Shown here one piece after another: positions 18,611 through 27,298 of a stretch of 64,000 bases of DNA. The stretch's first letter is position 1. The number at the start of each line of letters is the position of its first letter. This stretch comes from Beijerinckia sp. 28-YEA-48. Lineage in GTDB: Bacteria > Pseudomonadota > Alphaproteobacteria > Rhizobiales > Beijerinckiaceae. Both the position numbers and the translations under genes were made by a program. The notes beneath the pieces were generated by a model that did no database searches, was not told the origin of the DNA, and saw only the letters and a list, made by a program, of their open reading frames with translations. The DNA lies in assembly GCF_900104955.1 (NCBI RefSeq), contig NZ_FNSI01000001.1:3754001-3818000 (forward strand), given 5' to 3'.

Positions 18611-19599
18611 GCGGCCGCCGATCGACGGATCATCGCCCGATCGATCATTTCCATCAGCCGATCGTAATGTTCCGCGAGCGCGGCGACAGACTGCGCCAAG
18701 CCACCGGGCCGGCGACGGGCGACCGCGCGCGCCACCTGGAATTGCAGCGCCTTCATGCCGCTCGAAATGGCGCGGGCGTGAGGCACGGCATCCGTGAAAT
18801 CGACATCAGCGTGAGCCCCGAGCCAGTCGAGATGACCCGCTAAAAGTTCGAAATTGGAACCGCACTGGCGCAAGGTGTTGAAGGCATAGATGTGGAAATA
18901 GTCCGGAGGCCGGTCGAACATATCGACGACCTGCGCTTCAAAACGCGCCTCAAACTGCCGCAGCGGATTGCCTGCTGGCCGGCGCGCCAGATAGCGCCGC
19001 AGCCAATCGAACACCACGACCATATCGAGCGACTGATGCGCCGCCGGCAGTTTCACGAATTCGGTATAGGGCATCAGCATCGCCGTGCCGTCGAGCGTGC
19101 GGCCGCCCGATTGCATGATGCCGTCATAGTCCTCGCCCGAGAGAGCGGCATAGGTGGCGTTGTGAAAATAGGCGAGGCGGCGGGCGACCGGATCGATCTC
19201 GTTGATGCCGATCGTCGTCTTGCTGTGGCCGGAGCGATAGGTGACGCCACGCGTATCGGGCAGGAAATAGCCGTCGACTTCCATCATCACCAGCCGGCCA
19301 CGGCCGTTCTGTTCGACGATATGCTTCTCGCATGTATCGAACATGGCGAGCTCGAAGGTCGAGAGACCATAGAGCGCTTCGATGGCTTCCAGCGGCGGCT
19401 TGAAGAAGGTGAATTGATCGCCTTCGAAATCCTGCGTCAGGGTGAAACCCATCAAGGCTTCGGGCGCACGGCCCAGCGCCGCCAGAACCTCGATCCACAG
19501 ATCGGCATAGCAATTGGTTTCCGGCCAGTCGCGCTCGCCACGATGCAATGCATGGGGCGCGTAACTGTCGGCATTGAGACCAGAAATGACGGCCATCAA
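18607..19599 (-). CDS. DUF1839 family protein, possible Cys-dependent acyltransferase
   Basis: A 330-residue protein of the uncharacterised DUF1839 family. A conserved-looking cysteine lies at C30 in ETNCYADLWIEVLAALG, and a histidine at H125 in a strand reading MEVDGYFLPDTRGVTY...GHSKTTIGIN, followed by LAYFHNATY (H146, N147). This order (Cys at a helix start, a D-x-Y-x-x-P strand, then His) resembles the BtrH N-terminal/papain-like fold, which includes an enzyme moving an aminoacyl group from a carrier protein to an amine. The resemblance is my pattern reading, not a search result. The gene is in an operon: 7 bases after the acyl-CoA dehydrogenase and overlapping the GH2 start by 4 bases. 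Confidence 0.75.
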   Translation of the reverse strand: MMAVISGLNADSYAPHALHRGERDWPETNCYADLWIEVLAALGRAPEALMGFTLTQDFEGDQFTFFKPPLEAIEALYGLSTFELAMFDTCEKHIVEQNGRGRLVMMEVDGYFLPDTRGVTYRSGHSKTTIGINEIDPVARRLAYFHNATYAALSGEDYDGIMQSGGRTLDGTAMLMPYTEFVKLPAAHQSLDMVVVFDWLRRYLARRPAGNPLRQFEARFEAQVVDMFDRPPDYFHIYAFNTLRQCGSNFELLAGHLDWLGAHADVDFTDAVPHARAISSGMKALQFQVARAVARRRPGGLAQSVAALAEHYDRLMEMIDRAMIRRSAAA

Positions 19600-19606
19600 G
19601 ACACCT

Positions 19607-20812
19607 CTAGCCGAGAAGGCCGTTTTCGTTGCGGCTGATCGGCATCAGTTTCTCGACATTGCCGAGGATGCGATCGTTATTGACCATGAGCGCCGCCGAC
19701 AGAGAATCGCGCATGTGGCGGCCGACGCTATGGGCCCCGTCGTTGCGATAGCCGCCAATGCCGATGACGAGCATGGCCTGGCGCACGATGTCGGCCACCG
19801 CCGTCGATGTGGTCACCTTCAGATTGTTCATGGCGACCGCGAAGGCCACCGACGATAGCTCCGCTTCATCGCCCTTGACCGCCTCGAAGCGACGCAGGCC
19901 ATCGAGCACATCGGCCTTCATCTGCTGCAAGGCGCCGACCGTCTGCGTCAGCCGACGGGCGGCGGCAGGCGTCGCGCCCGGCTGGCGTCGTGCTTCGGCG
20001 CGCACGCAAGCCCGGGCCCGCGCCACCGCATCGGCGGCGATGCCATACCAGACGCTGCTCCACAGAATATGCGCCATGGCCAGCATGGATTGCGCGGCGA
20101 TCTCAGCGAAGGGCTTGTCGAGGATCTGCTCGCGCGGCGCGCGCGCGGCAAAACGAAAGCCTTCCGAACAGGTGCCGCGCATGCCCAGCGTGTCCCAGGC
20201 GATGGTCGGCTCAAGCACATATTGATGCTTCTGGATGACGGCCATCAGCTGATCGGAGCTTGGCGCCTCGGCATTGCGACGCGCCGTGATCAAGATTGCG
20301 TCGGCCTTCATGCCATAGGAGATGACATTGGCCTCTTTGCGCAGCTGGAAGAAGCTAGCGTCCTCTTCCGGTTCGATGGCGCAGATGCTTGAGCGCATGT
20401 CGCCGCCGACGCCACCTTCGGTGGTGGCGGACGCCAGCAGCAATTGCTTTTCGGCGATCTGCTGCATGAAGCCGCGATGCCAGGCGGAGCCCTGCCCATG
20501 GGTGACGAGGCTCGAGGTTTTGATCTGATGCATGGCGAAGATCATCGCGGTCGAGGCGCAAGCCTGGCCCAGGATGCTGCAAACATCGGCGACCTCCGCG
20601 GCAGAGGCACCCTCTCCCCCCAATTCGACGGGGATCATCAGGCCCAGCAGCCGCCCTTCCTTCAGCACCTCGAGGGCCTCGGCCGGAAAGCGGCTGTTGC
20701 GGTCAACATCGTCAGCAAATTCGCGCGCGACCGTGGCGGCGGCTTCCGCACGTTGCCGCACCAGGCTCCGGGGGAACCGCTCTTCAACCTTTGGTTTGAC
20801 CGCCACACTCAT
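19607..20812 (-). CDS. Acyl-CoA/acyl-ACP dehydrogenase-like flavoprotein
   Basis: A 401-residue acyl-CoA dehydrogenase fold protein: N-terminal helices (EFADDVDRNSRFPAEALEVLKEGRLLGLMIP), a middle beta domain with ASATTEGGVGGD, and a C-terminal helical domain ending GGYRNDGAHSVGRHMRDSLSAALMVNNDRILGN. In canonical family members the last motif carries the catalytic Glu (YEGT); here that stretch reads MVNNDR, so the usual alpha-proton base is missing or elsewhere. It may act on a carrier-protein thioester rather than a fatty acyl-CoA; the operon with DUF1839 and GH2 genes and the carrier protein elsewhere in the window point that way. Start ATG 20812 is preferred to TTG 20842, which lacks a ribosome site. 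Confidence 0.8.
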   Translation of the reverse strand: MSVAVKPKVEERFPRSLVRQRAEAAATVAREFADDVDRNSRFPAEALEVLKEGRLLGLMIPVELGGEGASAAEVADVCSILGQACASTAMIFAMHQIKTSSLVTHGQGSAWHRGFMQQIAEKQLLLASATTEGGVGGDMRSSICAIEPEEDASFFQLRKEANVISYGMKADAILITARRNAEAPSSDQLMAVIQKHQYVLEPTIAWDTLGMRGTCSEGFRFAARAPREQILDKPFAEIAAQSMLAMAHILWSSVWYGIAADAVARARACVRAEARRQPGATPAAARRLTQTVGALQQMKADVLDGLRRFEAVKGDEAELSSVAFAVAMNNLKVTTSTAVADIVRQAMLVIGIGGYRNDGAHSVGRHMRDSLSAALMVNNDRILGNVEKLMPISRNENGLLG

Positions 20813-20980
20813 TTCGCCCGCCCCAAAAATCCAAACTGTCAAAATCTAATTTGTATTGAGATGTTAAGGTGGGGCACTGTAGAATCCCTTAAGTCGACCT
20901 GCGAGGGATCCCGCCTAAACCGCGACATCGTTAGCAAGTTGCTTCGCCAAAACTCTCGAGGCCGCCCGCGACCGGGAGCG

Positions 20981-20995
20981 TTAACAGTCTATTAA
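20981..20995 (+). promoter_or_regulatory. CtrA-type binding site
   Basis: TTAACAGTCTATTAA matches the full alphaproteobacterial CtrA consensus TTAA-N7-TTAA exactly. It lies 77 bases before the GTG of the alpha/beta hydrolase and 168 bases before the divergent acyl-CoA dehydrogenase start, a sensible place for cell-cycle control of either. It is the only intergenic full site I found in the window. Confidence 0.55.
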
Positions 20996-21072
20996 GTCTC
21001 CGCTGCGGCCCGAACGGTATTTACCCCCAATCACGGGTAGATGCATCACTTCTAGCATCGCAGCGCATCTGA

Positions 21073-22821
21073 GTGGAGTTTCCCCGTCCCGTGCATGCCG
21101 TCGCCTTTGATACCAGTTTCGGCATGTTTCACGACGCCAGCGGCGATACCGCTGTCGTTCTGATGGCGCCGTTCGGCGTCGAGGGACTGGCGGCGCACAA
21201 AAGCCTGCGGCTGCTGGCCGAGGATTGCGCGCGGCGCGGCTTTCCCACCCTGCGGTTCGACTTCCCCGGCACGGCCAATGCACTTGGCGACGAGGCTGAA
21301 TTCGACCTGATCGCCAGCCGCTGTGCGGCGGCAAAACAAGCCGTTGCGTGGATCCGCAAACAGACCGGCCTCACCAAGGTCATTCTCATCGGCTTACGAC
21401 TGGGTGCCTCCATCGCCGCCATGATCGGCCCTGCGGTGCAGGCCGAGCGCGTCGTGCTGATGGCGCCGGTTGTTTCGGGCAAACGCTATCTGCGGGAATT
21501 GAAATCGCTGGTCCAACTGACCAAGGGCGCCGAAGCCCTTGCCAAGGAAGCCCTTGCCAGTGACGGGTCAGACCAGGAATTCGATGGCTTTCGCTTCAGC
21601 GTGGCTTCGCTAGCCGCGCTGCAGGCGATGAATCTGGCCGCCCTGCCGGCGCCGGCGCCTGACGTTTTGATCCTGGCGCCCGACGGCCAGCCGGCGATGG
21701 CCAAACTGGGCGACACATGGCGCGGCAGCCCGAGCGCCAGCGGCGCGCGCGTCACCCTGCTCGCTTTCGAGGGTTTCGCTGGCCTTATTGCCGACCCGAC
21801 CGTGGCGGAACCGCCGCGCACCGACCTGACGCAGGTCGCCGCCTGGCTCGGCGTCGCCGCCCCCCTGCCCCGGCCGGCAGCCCCGATCACGCCGGCAAGC
21901 CTCGAAACCGAGACCTTCATCGAAACAGCAGCGGCTTTCGGCTCGGACGACCAGGTCTTCGGTTTGTTCTGCCGGGCACGGCAGCCCAATCCCGACGTGC
22001 CGGTCGTCATCTTGCTCAACACCGGCGCCAACCCGCACTATGGCTGGGCCCGACAGACGGTGGAGGTGGCGCGCCAGCTCGCCGCCAGCGGCATTTCCAG
22101 CCTGCGGATCGATACCAGCGGCATCGGCGAGACGCCGGATCTGCCGGGACGGCCGAGCCGCGTCGTCTATGTGCCGACATCGAGCGCCGATGTAGTGGCC
22201 GCTGTCGATTGGCTTGAAGCCCAAGGCTACCATCGCCCGATCGTCGCTGGCACCTGTAGCGGCGCTTATCTCGCCTTCCAGACCGCATTGATCGAGCCGC
22301 GCCTGTCGGCGATCGCGATGATCAATCTGCAAAAATTCTTCTGGGACGACAGCCAGCGCCTGACCATCTATTCGTCGACCGGCCATTATCTCTCGCAGCT
22401 CTGGCAGCCGGCACTGTGGTCACGCCTGATGCGCGGCGAGATCGACACCGCCGGCATTCTCAGCACGGTCGGCCAGCGCCTGTCGCGCACCATCCGTTTC
22501 CGTCTGCAGCGTGTCGTCGGCTCGGTGGATGAAGACAGCGAGCATGCCAAGATCCTGCGCAGCTTTGCCAGTTTCCGTGCCCGTGGCGTGAGGATTCTCA
22601 TCGGCTATACAATTGGCGATGGCGGCATCGATGAAATGATTTTGCATCTGGGCCGCAACGCCAGCCATGTCGCCGGCCCCAACCTGCGCTTTACAGAGAT
22701 CAAAGCCTTCGATCACAATTTCACCTCGCCGCGTGACCGCGCGCAACTGATCCCGGCGCTGCGCGATTTCGCGTTGGAAAGCACGCGCCCTGCTTCGCGC
22801 GCCGCGACCGCCGCCGAATAG
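21073..22821 (+). CDS. Two-domain alpha/beta hydrolase with altered nucleophile elbows
   Basis: A 582-residue protein built of two alpha/beta-hydrolase domains (about 1-260 and 285-570). The first has the elbow IGLRLGAS, with Arg where the Ser nucleophile of G-x-S-x-G stands, as in some exosortase-linked hydrolases. The second has AGTCSGAYLA, placing Cys at the nucleophile position, with D-x-x-G-x-G-x-x-P (IDTSGIGETPD) before it and FDHNF near the end as a possible His. So one domain looks inactive and the other may be a Cys hydrolase or acyltransferase. Start is GTG 21073 or GTG 21091. It is divergent from the acyl-CoA dehydrogenase operon and has a CtrA box upstream. Product and substrate are unknown. 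Confidence 0.75.
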   Translation: MEFPRPVHAVAFDTSFGMFHDASGDTAVVLMAPFGVEGLAAHKSLRLLAEDCARRGFPTLRFDFPGTANALGDEAEFDLIASRCAAAKQAVAWIRKQTGLTKVILIGLRLGASIAAMIGPAVQAERVVLMAPVVSGKRYLRELKSLVQLTKGAEALAKEALASDGSDQEFDGFRFSVASLAALQAMNLAALPAPAPDVLILAPDGQPAMAKLGDTWRGSPSASGARVTLLAFEGFAGLIADPTVAEPPRTDLTQVAAWLGVAAPLPRPAAPITPASLETETFIETAAAFGSDDQVFGLFCRARQPNPDVPVVILLNTGANPHYGWARQTVEVARQLAASGISSLRIDTSGIGETPDLPGRPSRVVYVPTSSADVVAAVDWLEAQGYHRPIVAGTCSGAYLAFQTALIEPRLSAIAMINLQKFFWDDSQRLTIYSSTGHYLSQLWQPALWSRLMRGEIDTAGILSTVGQRLSRTIRFRLQRVVGSVDEDSEHAKILRSFASFRARGVRILIGYTIGDGGIDEMILHLGRNASHVAGPNLRFTEIKAFDHNFTSPRDRAQLIPALRDFALESTRPASRAATAAE

Positions 22822-22870
22822 GGCGGCAACCCGTCATACGGGCCGCGTGACCTACGCGCTGACAGCGTGC

Positions 22871-22922
22871 TAGCGTTCCTCCAGAGCAAAACGCTATAGA
22901 CATTGCCGAAGACAATTCGGCA
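22871..22922 (+). promoter_or_regulatory. Two inverted repeats in the leader of the amidohydrolase gene
   Basis: TAGCGTT (22871-22877) pairs with AACGCTA (22890-22896), and TGCCGAA (22904-22910) pairs with TTCGGCA (22916-22922), ending 5 bases before the GGGAGG ribosome site of the next gene. The first includes GCAAAACGCTAT, also found at the end of the 57851-57950 element. The role is unknown; an operator or leader hairpin would fit. Confidence 0.35.
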
Positions 22923-22938
22923 TGCTGGGAGGACAGTC

Positions 22939-23940
22939 GTGCAGGCCATCGATATCTATACCCATATCTTTCCCGACACCTTCTTTGCTGAGCTGAGCAA
23001 GGCCTCGCCGAAATTGGGGAACATCGGCCAACGTCTGCGCAGCATTCCGCCCCTGTTCGATCTCGACGTGCGCTTCAAGGCGATGGACAAGGCCGGCACC
23101 GACTATCAGCAGGTGATCTCGCTGCCCAATCCGCCGCTGGAAGACATCGCCACGCCTGATCTGGCGCGACATCTGGCGCGTGTCGCCAATGATGCGATGG
23201 CCGAGCTGGTCGCCAAGCACAGAGATCGATTTCCGGCCTTCGTGGCAGCCATTTCCATGCTCGACATCGACAGCGCGCTCATCGAGATCGACCGCGCGGT
23301 GACGCAGCTGGGCGCCAAGGGCATTCAGATTTTCACCAATGTCGCGGGCAAGCCCCTCGACCTGCCCGAATATGATCCGGTGTTCGCCGCCATGGCGCGA
23401 CACGATCTGCCGATATGGCTGCATCCGGCGCGCACATCCGAGATGACCGACTATGCCAGCGAAAAGAAGTCACGCTACGAAATGTGGTGGTGTTTCGGCT
23501 GGCCTTACGAAACCTCGGTGGCGATGGCGCGGCTGGTCTTCTGCGGCGTCTACGATCGCTATCCCAACCTCAACATCATCACCCATCACTGCGGTGGCAT
23601 GATCCCCACCTACGATGGCCGCATTGGCCCAGGACTCGATGTGCTCGGCAGCCGCACGGCGGATGAGGATTATTCAAACGTGCTGCCGTCGCTGAAGCGG
23701 CCGCATCTCGACTATTTCCATAATTTCTATGGCGACACGGCGATGTTCGGCGCGCAGACCGGCCTGCACAGCGGGCTCAAATTCTTCGGCGCCGATCATG
23801 TGGTGTTTTCAACCGATGCACCGCTCGGCCCGATCGGCGAGACGATCAAGGCCGTTGAAGGTCTGGATCTCTCCAAGGACGATCTCGCGAAAGTCATGTC
23901 CGGCAATGCCAAGCGCTTGCTGAAATTGCAAACCGTTTAA
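22939..23940 (+). CDS. Amidohydrolase family protein, ACMSD-like
   Basis: A 333-residue metal-dependent TIM-barrel protein of the amidohydrolase_2 group (aminocarboxymuconate-semialdehyde decarboxylase and resorcylate decarboxylase relatives). The GTG at 22939 follows a GGGAGGACA ribosome site and gives the expected start QAIDIYTHIFP. The usual first metal motif H-x-H is Y-T-H here, so the first histidine is missing. Later metal positions look intact: WLHPAR, IITHHCGGM and the acidic FSTDAPLG. Relatives decarboxylate or hydrolyse aromatic or cyclic acids. It stands alone before an inverted-repeat element. The reaction cannot be assigned. Confidence 0.82.
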   Translation: MQAIDIYTHIFPDTFFAELSKASPKLGNIGQRLRSIPPLFDLDVRFKAMDKAGTDYQQVISLPNPPLEDIATPDLARHLARVANDAMAELVAKHRDRFPAFVAAISMLDIDSALIEIDRAVTQLGAKGIQIFTNVAGKPLDLPEYDPVFAAMARHDLPIWLHPARTSEMTDYASEKKSRYEMWWCFGWPYETSVAMARLVFCGVYDRYPNLNIITHHCGGMIPTYDGRIGPGLDVLGSRTADEDYSNVLPSLKRPHLDYFHNFYGDTAMFGAQTGLHSGLKFFGADHVVFSTDAPLGPIGETIKAVEGLDLSKDDLAKVMSGNAKRLLKLQTV

Positions 23941-23973
23941 GTAGCCATGGCATCGACGCGCGGCTAGAAGAAA

Positions 23974-24175
23974 CCCTAGCAGGATATAGAAAATCCTTGG
24001 TGTCATTCCCGACGCGCCGAAGGCGCGAGCGGGAATCCAGGGGCGAGTGGTAAAACGTTGCGTGATGGCTGCGCGTCACGGTTTCAACAGGCATTTACCG
24101 TTTGCCCCTGGATCCCCGCTCAGCCGCTGCGCGGCTGTCGGGGATGACACCGAGGCTTTCAACAGTCCTCTAGGG
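23974..24175. repeat. Intergenic inverted repeat, family A copy 2
   Basis: A 202 bp element with inverted ends: left CCCTAGCAGGA followed by CCTTGGTGTCATTCCCGAC, right GTCGGGGATGACACCGAGG followed by CAGTCCTCTAGGG. The inner arms pair as CCAGGGGC/GCCCCTGG. It shares the GGTGTCAT end, the CCAGGGGC block and its spacing with copy 1 at 3517-3705. Nothing in it looks coding. Confidence 0.85.
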
Positions 24176-24204
24176 AGCTAAGGAAACCTCATTAGGACAT
24201 CGAT

Positions 24205-25182
24205 ATGAAAATCTGCATTTATGGCGCCGGTGTCATCGGCGGCGTGTTGGCGGGTTCGCTTCTCAAGGCTGGGCACGAGGTCTGCGCCATCGCACGCGGC
24301 GCGCAGCTCGAAGCGCTGCGCGACAAGGGCCTGACCATCATCACCCCGGCGGCAACCGCGACCTATCAGCTGCCGGTCTCCGCCTCGCCGGCGGATTTTG
24401 GCCCGCAGGATCTCGTTATCATCACCACCAAGACCCCGGCGCTCGATGACGTGGCAAAAAGCATCGCGCCGCTGCTCGGTCCGCAGACCATGGTTGGCTT
24501 CTCCGTCAACGGCGTGTTCTGGTTTTATGGTGATGGCTTCGCGCCCGGCGGCACCAAGATCGACGTCAGTCGTCTCGATCCCAACGGCACGCTGCATCGG
24601 GAAATCGGCGCCGAGCGGGCGCTTGGCATCGTCGTCTGGTCGGGTGGAGAAATCCGCGAGCCTGGCGTGATCCGCGCCAGCCGCGCTGGCGGGCGCATCG
24701 CCATCGGCCCGGCCCTGCCGCAGAACGCGGCGCGCTCCCGCGCGCTCATCGAAGCCATGAACATCACCGACCTGACGGTCGACATCGCCGATGATGTGCG
24801 CGTGCCGATGTGGGAGAAATTCATCACTGTCAGCGGGGTTTTCGGACTCTGCGCTTTGACCGGCGCGACGATCGGGCAGATCCATGCCGATCCGGAAACC
24901 CAGGCCGTCATGCTGGCGGTGCAAGGGGAAGCCGATCGGATCGCCCGCGCCCATGGCATCACCGACACGAAATTCAATGCCGAACAGCTGCGGGCCAATC
25001 CAGTCGCTTCACCGCACAAGCCCTCCATGCTACAGGACCTTGAACGTGGCAGGCGCATGGAAATCGAGAGCACTTATCTCGTCCTCCAGGATCTGGCGCG
25101 CCAGGCCGGCATTGCCACGCCCGCGCTAGACGTGGTCGCGCCGCTCCTGGCTATGCGGGCCCGGGTCGCCGGCTGTTACTAG
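24205..25182 (+). CDS. 2-dehydropantoate 2-reductase family protein (PanE/ApbA)
   Basis: A 325-residue ketopantoate reductase-type protein. The NADP-binding motif IYGAGVIGGVLAGSLLKAGHEV is at residues 4-25; the catalytic lysine region WEKFI (about 203-207) and the C-terminal helical domain with the HKPSMLQDLERGRRMEIES signature follow. PanE makes pantoate for coenzyme A and phosphopantetheine synthesis, but genomes like this often carry several paralogues used on other alpha-keto acids. It sits directly before an ABC uptake operon of branched-chain/aromatic type, separated by 81 bases, so a catabolic role is as likely as a vitamin one. Confidence 0.85.
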   Translation: MKICIYGAGVIGGVLAGSLLKAGHEVCAIARGAQLEALRDKGLTIITPAATATYQLPVSASPADFGPQDLVIITTKTPALDDVAKSIAPLLGPQTMVGFSVNGVFWFYGDGFAPGGTKIDVSRLDPNGTLHREIGAERALGIVVWSGGEIREPGVIRASRAGGRIAIGPALPQNAARSRALIEAMNITDLTVDIADDVRVPMWEKFITVSGVFGLCALTGATIGQIHADPETQAVMLAVQGEADRIARAHGITDTKFNAEQLRANPVASPHKPSMLQDLERGRRMEIESTYLVLQDLARQAGIATPALDVVAPLLAMRARVAGCY

Positions 25183-25263
25183 ACAATATCAGGGTTATTG
25201 ACATCTGAGGCATGAGCTTCCTATCTTGCGCCATCGCAGAGGGTGATGCGAGGGGAGGTTTAC

Positions 25264-26478
25264 ATGCGTATTCTGGGAGGAGCCGTTTCCGTAGCGGCGT
25301 TGATGCTGGCGACCGTTTGCGCACAAGCGCAGATCGCCAACGGCACGGTGAAGATCGGCGTCCTGACCGATCTGTCCGGCGGGTATGAGCAGAATTCCGG
25401 CCACGGCTCGGTGGAAGCGGCCCGCATGGCCGCCGAGGAGTTCGGCGGCAAGATCAATGGCGCGACGATTTCGATTCTCGCCGGCGACCACCAGAACAAG
25501 CCCGACGTCGGTGTGTCCGTGGCCAATCGCTGGTTCGATGTCGACAAAGTCGACATGGTGACCGATCTGGTCAATTCCGCCGTCGGCTTCGCCGTTCTCG
25601 ACGCCGCCAAGGCGAAGAACAAAATGGTCATGCTGACCAGCGCCGGTTCGGCCGATTTCACCGGCAAGGCCTGCGCCCCCGACAATTCCGTGCATTGGGT
25701 CTATGACACCTATCAGATCGGCAGGACGATCGGCCAAGCGGTGCCGCAGCTCGGCAACAAATGGTTCTTCATCACCGCCGATTATGCCTTCGGCATCGCG
25801 CTGGAACAGGGTGTCACCGCTGCCATCAAGCCGGCCGGCGCCAGCGTCGTCGGTTCGGTGCGCGCGCCGCTCGGCACCACTGATTTCTCGTCTTTCGTGC
25901 TGCAAGCGCAAGCCTCGAAGGCCGACGTGGTGGCCCTCAACAACGGCGGCGACGACGGCATCAACTCGATGAAGGCGGTGCGCGAATTCGGCCTTCTTAC
26001 GGGCGGCATGAAGGTTGCTGCGCTGGGTCTCGATTCGCTGCCGGCGCTCAAGAGCGCGAGCCTGGAAGTGGCGCAGGGCAGCATGTTCGCCACCACCTGG
26101 TACCCTGATTTGAACCCAGAAGCGCAGGCGTTCATGAAGAAATTCATCGAACGTCGCAAGACCGCGCCAGGCCCGTTCCAGGTCGGCACCTATTCGGCGG
26201 TTCTCAACTATCTGAAGGCCGTGCAGGCGACCAATTCGACCGACCCGAAGACCGTCATCGCCAAGATGCGGGCCACGCCGGTCAAGGACGCTTTCACCAA
26301 CAACGGCGTCCTGCGAGCTGATGGCCGCATGGTCCACGACGTCTATCTCGTGCAGGTGAAGTCGCCGCAGGAGTCGAAGAGCGAGTGGGACATGCTGAAG
26401 GTCGTCAAGGAGATGAAGGGTGAGGACGTGTTCCGCCCGCTCTCCGACAACGCCTGCCCCGCGCTCGCCAAGAATTAA
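25264..26478 (+). CDS. ABC transporter periplasmic substrate-binding protein (Liv/aromatic-acid type)
   Basis: A 404-residue type I periplasmic binding protein. ATG 25264 follows an AGGGGAGG ribosome site and starts a clear signal peptide (MRILGGAVSVAALMLATVCAQA, then cleavage). Mature residues begin KIGVLTDLSGGYEQNSGHGSVEAARMA, the branched-chain amino acid/aromatic acid receptor pattern. It heads a complete importer: a 31-base hairpin, two ATPases and two permeases follow in the same direction, ending in a feruloyl-CoA-synthase-like ligase. That partner suggests a phenylpropenoid or benzoate-like ligand rather than an amino acid, as inference. Confidence 0.9.
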   Translation: MRILGGAVSVAALMLATVCAQAQIANGTVKIGVLTDLSGGYEQNSGHGSVEAARMAAEEFGGKINGATISILAGDHQNKPDVGVSVANRWFDVDKVDMVTDLVNSAVGFAVLDAAKAKNKMVMLTSAGSADFTGKACAPDNSVHWVYDTYQIGRTIGQAVPQLGNKWFFITADYAFGIALEQGVTAAIKPAGASVVGSVRAPLGTTDFSSFVLQAQASKADVVALNNGGDDGINSMKAVREFGLLTGGMKVAALGLDSLPALKSASLEVAQGSMFATTWYPDLNPEAQAFMKKFIERRKTAPGPFQVGTYSAVLNYLKAVQATNSTDPKTVIAKMRATPVKDAFTNNGVLRADGRMVHDVYLVQVKSPQESKSEWDMLKVVKEMKGEDVFRPLSDNACPALAKN

Positions 26479-26487
26479 GCCTGTCTC

Positions 26488-26518
26488 GCGGCCCGCAGCG
26501 TCATGCGCTCCGGGCCGC
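26488..26518 (+). terminator. Intercistronic hairpin after the binding-protein gene
   Basis: GCGGCCCG (26488-26495) pairs with CGGGCCGC (26511-26518), with an inner AGCG/CGCT pairing. No run of T follows, so it is more likely an mRNA-stabilising or partial-termination hairpin that lets the receptor be made in excess over the membrane parts, as is common in ABC operons. Confidence 0.6.
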
Positions 26519-26541
26519 TTGGCCGTCTATAGATTGCATCC

Positions 26542-27298
26542 ATGTCAGCACCCCATGACGAACCGATTCTGCGGCTCGAGAACGTGTCGAAATCGTTCTT
26601 TGGCTTCTATGCCGTGCGTGATTTCTCGCTCGACGTTCATCGCGGCTCCATCCATGCGCTGATCGGCCCGAATGGCGCCGGTAAGACGACGATTTTCAAT
26701 CTGGTGACGAAGACGCTGCCGCCGACCAGCGGGCGCATCTCGTTCAAGGGCATCGACATCACCAAGCGCAGTCCCAGCGAAGTGGCGCGGCTCGGCATGG
26801 TGCGCTCGTTCCAGATTTCGGCGGTTTTCGCCAGCCTGACGGCGCTGGAGAATGTCAGCATCGCCCTGCAGCGCTTCCGCTCCGATGGCTTCGCCTTCTG
26901 GAAGTCGGCGAGCGTGCTGCGCGACCTTGATGAGCGAGCCCTGTCCCTGCTCAGCGACGTGGGCATTGAAAGCTATGCCAATATTCGTGCCTCGGAACTG
27001 CCCTATGGCCGGCGCCGCGCGCTGGAGATCGCCACCACTTTGGCGCTGGAGCCGGAACTGTTGATGCTCGATGAGCCGACAGCCGGCATGGGCCACGAGG
27101 ATGTCGATCGCATCGCCGCGCTGATCAAGAACGTGGCGCGCAAGCGCACCGTGCTGATGGTCGAGCATAATCTTTCCATCGTCTCCGATCTGTCGGACCG
27201 CATCACGGTGCTGGCGCGAGGCGAACGATTGGCGGAAGGCCCCTACGATGTCGTGTCGAAGGATCCCGCCGTCATCGAAGCCTATGTGGGCAGCGAGC

